Positions 1 to 9,121 of a stretch of 64,000 bases of DNA are shown here, piece after piece. The first letter of the stretch is position 1. Each line of letters starts with the position of its first letter. This stretch comes from Cryphonectria parasitica EP155 (lineage: Eukaryota > Ascomycota > Sordariomycetes > Diaporthales > Cryphonectriaceae), in assembly GCF_011745365.1 (NCBI RefSeq), contig NW_024468916.1, forward strand, positions 467,630-531,629. Direction: 5' to 3'. Position numbers and translations under genes: made by a program. The notes beneath the pieces were generated by a model that was given only the letters and a program-made list of their open reading frames with translations, was not told the DNA's origin and did not search any database.

Positions 1-54
1 ATGAGTTTTCTAAGAGCTCTGGATCTCAGTTTGGAGCAGAGCAATCATCTTAGA
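1..54 (+). pseudogene. C-terminal end of family A antisense accessory ORF (partial)
   Basis: The first 54 bases match the last codons of the accessory frames at 41787-42404 and 44407-45039, which end in a Phe-Gly-Ala-Glu motif and a stop. The copy has a small deletion relative to A3 and is cut by the window edge. It lies antisense to A1, immediately beyond the chromodomain, as in the other family A copies. Confidence 0.6.
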
Positions 55-59
55 TGCTG

Positions 60-1460
60 GTTTTCCTTTTCCAATATTCAGCTATCTTTTCCTAAGCATT
101 CTTAATGTTCTTCTATAATTCCCATGAATTTTCACTTGCTAAGTAATCTTTTCATTTAATAAGATATTCTCTTGTGCTATCTATGCTTTTATGCTTGAGA
201 ATCTTCTCTATTTCATACTTTAGTTCATTATTTTCCACTTCTGCTGTATTATCCGTTAGTATTTCTTGTGCTGCTAGTTTCAGCAGTGAGATATGGAAAA
301 CCGAGTATATCCTCATTCCATAAGATAATGCTAATTTGTAGTTAATTGGAGAAGTTTATTGCAAGATTTTGAATAATCCTAACTTCTTGTAATCGAGTTT
401 ATTACTAGATCTGATTGTTTTAATGTTTTTTCGAAGTAGGTAGATCTTATTTCCCTTTTATAGGATTAGTTTTTCAATTCTCTTGAAGTTTGCATATTGT
501 AATATTCATTTCTAAATGAATTATAGTTCTGATTAGAGTTTCTTCTGAACTTTTTTAATCTTCTTAACTTTTTTATCTACAGCTTCTGTATCTGCTTCTA
601 ACAGCATCTTGTAGTAAGCTATTGAATTATATTTGTAAAATATAAAGAATAGTAATTTCTTTGTTATACTTGTATTTATGCTATTATAAGCGAATTATGC
701 AAAAAGCAACAGATTAATCTAGTTATTCTATTTCTAGTTGATATAATATTAAAAGTATTACTTAATAACTTGATTTATTCTTTCTATCTATTTATCTGTT
801 TATAAGTAAAATGCTATGAATATTCTGTAGTATATTCTAAGCTGTTTTATAAGTAAAGTTTAAAACTTTAAATTGAACTTTCTATTTCTATTGGAAATCA
901 CTTTTTCTAGCATGCTGTAATTAGCAATGATTATTTTAAGAAATATATATACAAGTTCTTCTGCTATACTGCTTTCCTTATAGGAAAGAAAATAAGCATA
1001 CTTGCTTAGTTTGCAAATCATTACTAGAATGCTATTATATTGTATCTTAGTTAAGAATTCTTGTAAGAGAGATAGCTTGATAATGAAGTCTAGATTGATG
1101 GATTGCTAAATAGTTGTAAGTATTAGTAAGGAATGCAGTAGTTTATAAAGCTTATATCTTTCTGCTTTATTTTTCTTATAGCTATTACATTATTATAAAA
1201 TATTTTCAATTCTTTTTCTAAGATCTGATGGATTTTAGTATCTTTTAATGCATTCGTAGATTGCTCTAACTCTCTGATATCTATATGCTAGTATACTATA
1301 TATATTCTTGATATAGTTGTCTTATTCGTTTGGAATTATTAATTCTAAGTTTCTTTCTAAAGATTCGATTCTAAGAGCAGCATTCAGTTCTTTGTATGCA
1401 TTAATGAGATTCTCTAACTCATTTTGAGCAAAGATATTCTATATATCTGAAGAATCTGCA
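60..1460 (-). pseudogene. A1 integrase with C-terminal chromodomain (broken)
   Basis: Minus-strand translation gives a Gypsy integrase ending in a chromodomain. The chromodomain (about 60-250) shows EYLIKWKDY (Trp codon TGA here) followed by ASENSWE and an EKIAEYWKRK tail, typical of chromoviruses, where it directs integration to marked chromatin. Upstream are a zinc-finger remnant CNSYKKNKAE (second Cys now Tyr), a WQSINLDFI block holding the first catalytic Asp, and ISNRNRKF, where the usual SDRDRKF has both Asp codons mutated to Asn. Many TAA/TAG stops replace Gln or Trp. It cannot encode a working enzyme. Confidence 0.85.
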
Positions 1461-2790
1461 TTTTGATAATCTGATCTTCTGCTGAAAGCATTTGCTTATT
1501 CATTCTCCGAGCTTTTGCAGTATATAATTTTGAAGTTAAACTATAAGAGAAATTCTGCTTATCTGATTTATTATTTGTTCAAAATCTTAATTGTTATAAA
1601 TATAATCAGATTCTTATAATCCGAGTAAACTATAATTAAGTATTGTATACTAATAAGATAGTATTGCTATTTCTCGAAAGCTTTTACTATTGCTATAAGT
1701 TTCTGATTAGGGATTCTGTAGTTGATTTCCAAGCTATTCAACTTCTTTGAGAAGTTGCTTATAATTCTTAAATGCTCTTAATTGTCTTGCTAGCTAAGTT
1801 GTTCTTCGAATGCATATCCTAATACATTAGTCTCAATTTTAAAGGGTTTATAGGAATCTGCTTTATATAGAATTAGTTCTGAGATAATATGCTTGATAAT
1901 CTTATTGAAAGCTTCTTATGCTCTGGAGATCTATTCGAAGAGTTAATTCTTTTTGATAAGATTTGTAAGAGAATATGCGATTCAGCTGTAGTTCTTAATG
2001 AACTGCTTATAGAAGTTGATATATTCGAGGAAAGACTTAATATCTCTGATGTTCCTGGGAACTAGCTAATTTCTAACAGCTTTTATCTTATCTTTCTGTA
2101 GCTTAATGCATTCTAGCTTAATTATGAATCTGAGATAGTTAATCTTTTGTATGTAAAAGTAACTTTTTGTAAGTTTTACAAGAAGTTTTGCATCTTAGAG
2201 CATCTACAATACTATTTTCATATATTTCTTATATTCTTTCAATATTTGAGAGTAAATAAGAATGTTATTGAGATAGGCAATGATGAACTGATCTAGATGC
2301 TTATATAGAATATGATTAATTATTTCCTGGAATAAAGCTAGAGCATTTGTTAAATCAAAGAGCATAATCAAATATTCGTAGTATCTATAGTATATTCTAA
2401 AAACAGTTTTCTATTCTTCTTCTTTTTTTACTCTGATTAGATTATAAGCTTCTTTTAGATTTAGAACTGTAAACTACTATGCTCCTTGCAATCTATTTTA
2501 TAGTTTCTTAATAAGTAGCAATAAGTATCAATTCTTAATTATAATATCATTGAATTGCTTATAATTAATATATAATCTAAGCTTGCTATTTTTCTTAGAT
2601 ATAAACAGAATAGGGTATTCTGCTGATGATTGCAATAATTATATATATTCTTTCTTAAGATTCTTATTGAGATATTCCTTAAGTATCTCTAGCTATGCTT
2701 TGTTTAATCTGTAAATAGGGAAGAATTTGAGTTATTTCTCTTCTTGTAGCAGAATCTTGTGGTTGTATGAACTGTATTTTGGCAATTCTG
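1460..2790 (-). pseudogene. A1 reverse transcriptase and RNase H (broken)
   Basis: Reading on the minus strand from about 2790, the RT begins with the KFFPIYRLN block that precedes Gypsy RTs. It continues with YPILFISKKNSKLRLYI and FTVLNLKEAYN, and the catalytic YLDD box now reads YLNN at 2264-2275. RNase H follows (about 1990-1460) with a KPFKIETN block and ends near a QANAFSRR motif, the usual ADALSR. Both catalytic Asp to Asn changes are G-to-A on the coding strand, as expected from RIP. Multiple in-frame stops fall at Gln/Trp codons. Confidence 0.88.
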
Positions 2791-4780
2791 TATTCAATTC
2801 TTTCTGAAATAGTTTCTTGAACTTGTAATATTCTCGTAGTATATTTGCAAGTATTAGTTCTGGTTCTTGTGCTGTTTTTGCTATCTGGAGGAACAGTAGG
2901 TACTGTTGAGCGTGCTTCTTTTCTGATAGCGTTTTCGAGGGCCTTAAGCGTTCGCTCCGGGCTGGACTGAGCGCTTGAGAGCTTGGTTTCGAGGTTTTTC
3001 CTGTATAGTTCTACAATCTACATTCTAAAGCCTTTTCTTATTGCTCTGGAGCGGACTGATTTGCTAAGGATCTTGCTTCTGTTGTTTTACTAATCTGTTA
3101 GCGCTCTAGCACTGTTTGAGTTTGCTTGTTACTAGATTCTTCTCTCTGAACTGTTAGCTCTGCTAACTTGGAGGTATGTATAAAGTTATATGAAGCTTCT
3201 TTTCCTGAGTATTCTTCAATCACTAGCTTTAATCCTGCGCTATTGATTGTAACTATCTCTCTGAGTACAGCTTGTTCTTATGAGAGTTAGCTAGTAATTT
3301 AATTAATTCGAGAATTATACTCTTTAAGCTATAGAAGTTCTATAATCAGCTTATAATGTACTGTATCTATAATATCAAAGGAAGCTCTGATTATATATTC
3401 TTGAATTAAGATAAATAAATAATCAGTTTTCTTATTGATTACTTCTTAGTTGTATGCAACAGATTGTTCTTCTACAGTGCTGAAAGTATATAAGCATCTT
3501 TTCCATTTCCATTATAGTTATATCTGATTAATGATATATAGGAATATGAAGTTTCTCTAAGCGCTACTGTTTAATAGTATGCTGTATTTATATTCTTGAA
3601 TGTATATATCGAACTTGATATGAGCATAATCTATTCTAGAAGCTTCATATAGGAACTATTCTAGTCTGATCATCTGCAGTTTCTTTACAAGCAATTCTGT
3701 TCTTTTGAGTTTGTTAAGAACTGCTTATTCTTCTAAGCCTGCTTTGCTGCTTCTTGAGTAAGCTTCTTAGCTTGCTTTTGCTTATATCGTTATTATTTCT
3801 AATCTTCTTTCTGTTAATGCTAGTTGCAAATCTTATTATTGATATAAATTATGCAGAGTATTATCTTATACTGCTACTATTCTATCTTTTTATTTATATA
3901 TTGTATAAAGTAATCATTTGATAGCTCAATATATGCATTGTAATATTATCTATCGAGAACTTTTCTGAAGCGAAGCTTCTATTCTTCAATAGCTTGAAGG
4001 ATTTATTCTAATTCTCTAATAGAAAATCATTTATATTGCATCTTGTTTGAGAAATGTATTCTGCAGCTATAATAGATACAAGAGATTCATGCTAATTCAT
4101 AGTATAGATTGTAAAGTAAGCTGATCCAAGAGTTCTTATCTTCTTGTGCTTTAATACTTTGCAAGAGAATGCAGATGAAGAGCTCTTCCAGCCCTATTCT
4201 GTAAACAAGATATTCAATTCATATTATTTTCTTATTCTATCCAATGCTGAAAGAAAATCTTTCTTTAAGCTTGTTAATTATATTATTCGCAGGAAGCTTT
4301 TGCGAGCTGCTAGATTATTTGCTCTAGCTTGATCCTTCTGTTGCCTGAGAAGCATTCTCTGTATTGCTTAGATATTCATACTAGTAGCTAAGAGAGTATC
4401 ATCCTTTATTCATATCCCTAATCATAGTGCTTAGTATAAGCAATGAAGAATGTTGAAGAGCATCGTTGCTAAGTTCTTCTTTCAATGCTTGAATGCTCTG
4501 TTCCGCAATATCAGAGCAGTTCGAGTTGCTACTCGTAGAGATGCTAAGCATGCATTCTCATTCTGCTATTGCTATTTATCTGCAGCGCTTAGGTTTCTAA
4601 GGAAATTATTCTGAATCTTTTTTACTCAAAAGATATATTAAGCAGTTATTATTATAGCAGAATGTTTAGCTGAGACTTCTATAATCAATAGAATCTAATA
4701 CTTGCTTCAAGAGAATGTTTTTACTTAATTGATTAGATTTCTATTATTGAGCAATATTTATCTAGCATTCTTTCTGAATT
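2790..4780 (-). pseudogene. A1 gag-pol linker and aspartic protease region (broken)
   Basis: Between the zinc knuckle and RT the minus strand carries a low-complexity linker and then a retropepsin-like domain. An LLNSSA motif at about 3562-3579 corresponds to the LLDSGA-type active site of family proteases, with Asp mutated to Asn. A downstream VHYKLIIELL block matches the HDIILGMPWL region of Gypsy proteases. The segment 2870-3300 is GC-richer and less damaged than its surroundings. The protease call rests on these two motifs and on position. Confidence 0.65.
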
Positions 4781-5784
4781 GATTACTATTTATTCTTTCG
4801 GAATTGATAGCAGTTGCATACAATGTATTCTTGTTTATTATAGTTGTAGCAAGTAATGCTATTTCTCTTGCTATACTGCTTATTAGTAGTATTAAGTTTC
4901 ATAGAATCAGCATGCATAGTGCTGCTCTGAGCTATATTGCTCTGTTATTCGCTATTCTTATATTAGAGTTTCTTGCTTATATTAGCTGAAAACTTCTAAG
5001 TCTGGCTTTCTTCCTTTTTAAACTTCTCTAACTATTATTTATATAGATAGTTGTTGATATAGATTGCTTAATTAGAGAATATTGCAAAGTTTTCTAGCTA
5101 ATTCTGTTTGAAGATTTTATTCTTAATATTATTCTTGAGTTCCTTATAATAATATTTTATAAGATTCTTATCTTTCTACAGAAATCTTACTAAAAGCTGC
5201 TTGAATCTAATTGTATAAGCAGAAGCTAACTTAATCTGCTTGAGATTCATAAGCTGCTAAGCTATAGTGCATTCTTTATTGGAATTACTAAAGATCTCTT
5301 TGAAAGCTTTCTCAAAGCTCTTAAAGAAATCGAATATATTCTTAGTATTCTGAATACATATATCGGAATCGCTCTAATGCTCCAAGTAGTTATATAGAGA
5401 AGATTTATATCAGATAAGAATATCTTTCTTAAGATGAATCTCTGCAAGAATAATCTTTTCAGATTCTATAATAAACTGGATTGCATAGTATAAGAAATAC
5501 GCTCTGCAGTAGATAAGAAATCCATATAGCATCTTCTGATTGCTGTTGTATATAGCAAGCTTATCTATCTTGTACGCCTTTCCAGTACTACTGATAACTG
5601 CAGAAGTGAACTGCACCTGCTAAGCTTATTAAGCCAGCTGAGCCTGCTGATTAGCAATGATGGCGCTCTGAGCCTGCTGTTATTTGTACAGATCCTGAAT
5701 ATGCTGAATAAGCTAATATACTTAGTTAATCAGTTCTTTCTGAATAGGGATGCGCAAGAACGAAAAGATTTCTGAAGAAGCTAT
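4780..5784 (-). pseudogene. A1 gag with CCHC zinc knuckle (broken)
   Basis: Gag is the structural capsid/nucleocapsid protein of the virus-like particle. The minus strand shows a Gln-rich N-terminus, then the capsid core with IFDFFKSFEKAFKEIF and QQLMNLKQIKLASAY, hallmarks of fungal Gypsy gag. A CX2CX4HX4C knuckle lies at 4811-4852, where the second Cys and the His now read Tyr. The likely start is at 5784, where ATA-GCT-TCT replaces ATG-GCT-TCT; B3 gag also begins Met-Ala-Ser. Stops are at Gln codons. Confidence 0.82.
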
Positions 5785-5843
5785 CGTATTCCGTATTGCT
5801 CAAGAGATAATACTGAACCATTCTTGAATAAGAATTGTTAAAA

Positions 5844-6296
5844 TGTAATGAGCACTGCAGCAATCCGAAGATTCCTAAGTATATAAAGAGATTTATGCTA
5901 ACAAGAGCGGTATCAAAGTATTAAGTTCTTGAATACGGAACTGTACAAGTTCTGATGAGCAATGTAAGTATTCACTGCTTTTGGGGCTACTTAGTATATG
6001 AAACTGAATACTTAGATTGATAACTGAAGAGCTATGTACTAAATCTATCTAATGGTAATGAACGTGTTCTTATATATTCAGCTCTTCAGTATGAATATGT
6101 TGAATAGCAATATATTTAAGTTATTCTGCTAGCTCTGGATAGCATATATCTCGAGCTATCCTTCCTGATTGGCCGTGCTCATAACCCTAACCCTGGGTTA
6201 TGTAATCAATGCTTTGTTAGAACGTTGAGTTCTTAACACCTGGTTCCTGTTACTCGTGATCTGTTCTGTGACCTGCATGTTGAATGAGTCATAACA
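5844..6296 (-). repeat. A1 5' LTR (453 bp)
   Basis: On the plus strand it runs from TGTAATGAGC to TCATAACA, so it starts TG and ends CA. It aligns with LTRs at 41244, 43872, 50842, 58126 and 61068. In element orientation it has a TATA-like ATATATAAGAAC segment and the telomere-like CCCTAACCCTGGG motif (plus strand, 6184-6196). A copy-specific cassette lies at about 6091-6182. Confidence 0.93.
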
Positions 6297-7211
6297 CAGT
6301 ACTTGAGACTTATACTCTTTGCTAAAAGAATTACAATCTGCTAATTATATGAATACAGCTCCTTCTATTTGATTTTCGGTTGGAAGCTGCTTGTTTCAAT
6401 TGAAACTGAAATCTTAATGTGAAGAGTTCTTATATGAACTGAAAACTAATTCTCTCAGAAAGCATTTGAAATACAATTAAGAATAATTGTAGCTAAAGAA
6501 GATAATATGTAGAAAGCAATTGAAGCTATCCAGGCATATTATTAAAAGATTGCAGCTAAAAATCAAATGCAGAATCTGATATGAAAATCTCAACTAAATA
6601 TTGAAAATCTTATGCTTATCTATAATCACATTCGGAAAATAAGCTACTTATACAATGCTAAAATCTCTTATAAGTAGAAGAATTCATACTTAATTGCTTA
6701 GATTCTAAACAAACATACTTATAAGCTCAAAACTATAGATAGAGTTTTGCTAAAAAGCATATATTTAGCTACTAATCTCAAAAAGTTTATATAAAATATA
6801 AATAGCATTTAGAAATCCAAGATGCTTATACTCTAAGAAGAAAATATCAAGCTTCAATCTAGCTAATTATTAGCAGAAAAGCTGGATTCAATAAGAGCTT
6901 TCTAGCAAGAAGAATCAGATAACAATATTCTTAAAGTTCAGAAAGCAGATTCAAGCAATAATGCTATATTCTGAGTTCCAGATATTATTAAGCATAACTC
7001 TATGCTTAGCTAAACCAGTTCTGATTCAGAAACTGTTAATCTAGTAACTGAAGCGGATGATGATGCTGAGAATGGAAATAAAGTTAGTAATAGTAAATAT
7101 TTCATATAAGCAGCAGAGAAAGAGAGGCAAGAATAGGAGAAAGCAGATAAAAGTGGGATATTTATACTAATTCCAACTAAATCAGCATTTCTAGCTTATA
7201 GGAAAGATTGA
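6297..7211 (+). pseudogene. B1 integrase C-terminal half and pol tail (broken)
   Basis: This segment continues the integrase seen more completely at 13990-15100 and 29870-30900. It ends in a polar tail (about 6840-7200) rich in Glu, Asp, Ser and Asn, with AEKERQEQEKADKSGIF and KSAFLAY just before a TGA at 7209-7211. The same tail occurs in B2, B3 and B4, with TGA or TAA at the same place, so this is the probable end of pol. Several earlier stops are RIP-type changes of Gln or Trp codons. No chromodomain is visible, unlike family A. Confidence 0.7.
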
Positions 7212-7497
7212 TTTCTTTCTATTTATATTTCCTTTTTGTTTGTAAAATACGTTTTCTTTTCATCTTTCCTATTCTATTTCGTATGTTTTGCTGAAAAAGG
7301 AGAAACAAAGTATTGTTTGCTACTACTTGCTACAAAACACTATAAACTCACTTAAAAATTTCAAAGCACTTAGCATAGAGTATGTTAACCAGCTTTAAAG
7401 CTATTTTCATTATTCAAAAATTGCAGTATATTAGAATGCAATGCATGAAAAATACAGAGCGCTGAAGAAATACTGCAATCTATAAAAACTCCTTACT
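7212..7497. other. B1 spacer after pol
   Basis: A/T-rich spacer with no open frame I can support. It is shared by all B copies (about 15590, 19330 and 32870), so it is an element component and not host DNA. Confidence 0.5.
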
Positions 7498-8060
7498 TTT
7501 ATATATCATTCTTATTATTAGAATATTCATAAATATCATCCGATAGCTTTCTTCTTATCTTATCCAGATTTATATTATTCATATTATCCGCTAAAGAATT
7601 ATTATTAAAAACAGAGGAAGAATCTTGAAACTGAACGAATTTAGCTTGTTTCTTAATACGAGATCCTATTACAGCCTTGCTCTTGCTTTTATTCTTGCTG
7701 CGAGATACAGATTATAAAGCTGCCTGCTCAGACTCAGATACTTTCTTCTTAGAAGCAGAAGAAGCAGTATTCTTCTTGCTAATCTATGCAAATAAAGTTA
7801 GCAGTAATCTCCTTAAGCATTGCAATCATAGTTAGTTATAAGACTTATAGTATTCTATAAGTATTATTTCCTTAGCATAAGAGAAATCTATTTAATCTAG
7901 TTATATACAATACTTTTATTCTGCATAAGCTTATATTAAGCTTTGATAATATGCTCAATATTAGCATTAGAGTTGATTTAAGAATCTATCTCAATTATAT
8001 ATTAAGAGCTGAGTTAGTAAAATAAGTATTAATGCTATAAGAAGAATAATAATTAGTATA
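7498..8060 (-). pseudogene. B1 accessory antisense frame, Lys/Ser-rich (unknown)
   Basis: The minus strand from about 8060 to 7498 carries a frame with protein-like composition. It has a hydrophobic/aromatic stretch with IILIEYYKSY and LQCLRRLLLTLFA, then a basic low-complexity stretch (KKNTASSASKKK, SRSKNKSKSK) and an Asn/Asp-rich C-terminus (KIRRKLSDDIYEY). The basic stretch resembles a nuclear-localisation or nucleic-acid-binding tail; this is inference. Stops are RIP-type. It may continue from the Cys-rich frame upstream through a frameshift. I do not recognise it. Confidence 0.4.
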
Positions 8061-9090
8061 TATTCAAATCTAATTAAGAATATTAGAATAAGAATCTTAC
8101 TTATATACTGCACTCTTTAATACAAAAAAAGTCTTTGATATAATTATATTCAGACTCTATATAATAAATGCAGTTGCTGCACTTCTTATTGAAGAAGCTC
8201 TCTATTAAGATGCATTCTAGGAAAAGCTAGTTAATATTAATCTGCTGCTTCTAAACAGGCATGCAAGTAGTAGCGTATTGATGGGAGCAGCAATTGCAAG
8301 GAACTAGATTATGCTAATCATAGAACTGAATGAGAAGGGAATTTACTTGCTCAGATTGGAAGAAGATGCGGGTAAGATACTTGCTGAAGAGCTTTCAACT
8401 AGCTTTATATATTACAATAGAATTCAGTTTGATAGAATTCTTATTATTCAGCTTTGCAAAATAAGCAGCAAAGCTAGAGCTTAGCAGTAAGTTATTTCAA
8501 AATATAATATTGCCTTGGATATTCCAAAAAGCATATATCAAGCTAAGATCTCTTTTAATGATATTGAAGTCTATAATATTAAGAAAGTTAATATAGATAT
8601 CCTTGAGCTAGTAATAGTTGCTGCTTTAAGAAGGAGAAACTAAAGAAGAAAATTAGATTCAAATCTTATTAATCTCTTGAAAAGTAGTATTTATATATAA
8701 AGAGAAAATAGCATTAGTAACGATTCGAGATATCTTGAGCGTATTGCAGAGCTGAGCAAGGAAAGATTAATAGAAGGAGAAGTTGTTGTATGAAGAACGA
8801 ATTGAAAGGCAAGATGAACTGAGGAAGAGGTTATTGAATAGATTGCTGAAGATTGATGAGATAGCAATGAATAACAAATATACTCAACTGAGTTACTATG
8901 CCTTTTATTCAGTTTGTTGCTGAATAGCTTCTATCTAGCTAAGAGTAAAGCTGTTTGCTTTGTAACAAACGGAAAGCAGTGAATTACTTGAATAGTTGCT
9001 AAACAAGATAAATTGGCTATTTCATTCACACTTGCAGCCAGCTATTCTTCTTCCTCCTTCAATCTCTTTATAATCACCTTTCTCAAGCAT
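7741..9090 (-). pseudogene. B1 accessory antisense frame with cysteine clusters (uncertain)
   Basis: Starting at an ATG on the minus strand (9090-9088), one frame runs about 450 codons with only RIP-explainable stops. Its middle part (8330-8110) holds PCNCCSHQYATTC and KKCSNCIYY, a pair of cysteine clusters of the general type in the antisense ORF of family A. The sense strand over 8080-9070 is about equally open, with helical stretches such as RYLERIAELSKERLIEG, so I cannot be sure which strand codes. The start lies 31 bp from the ORF-X start on the other strand. Confidence 0.35.
8080..9080 (+). pseudogene. B1 accessory sense frame overlapping the antisense one (uncertain)
   Basis: The plus strand has a frame with protein-like composition, including IMLIIELNEKGIYLLRLEED, KILAEELSTSFIYY and RYLERIAELSKERLIEG. 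It uses the GCT/AAG/GAA codons common in the undisputed gag and pol. It overlaps the cysteine-rich minus frame; at least one of the two is a shadow. About 16 stops in 300 codons are all one C-to-T or G-to-A step from Gln, Arg or Trp. No family is recognised. Confidence 0.35.
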
Positions 9091-9121
9091 ATATACACCC
9101 TTTTTTTTTTCTTTCTTATCA

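Larger units (their letters stand above)
1..6296 (-). mobile_element. A1: chromodomain Gypsy element, family A, 3' end cut by window edge
   Basis: Family A LTR retrotransposon read on the minus strand. Its 5' LTR is at 5844-6296; gag, pol and the chromodomain follow towards position 1; the 3' LTR lies outside the window. It is heavily RIP-mutated. It is inserted in B1: the sequence right of its LTR (from 6297) is family B integrase sequence, seen uninterrupted at 14341-14400. The five bases after the LTR, cagta, are the expected half of a TSD; the other half is outside the window. Confidence 0.9.

Noticed and set aside
4804..4989. Hydrophobic plus-strand frames (4804-4989, 48737-48919, 53526-53708, 54585-54791) as small membrane proteins
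   Set aside because: They are complements of gag zinc-knuckle or linker sequence of minus-strand family A elements and recur at the same element position.
6184..6196. Telomere-like CCCTAACCCT as a chromosome end or interstitial telomere
   Set aside because: Only two units, present at the same LTR position in many copies, so it is part of the LTR.
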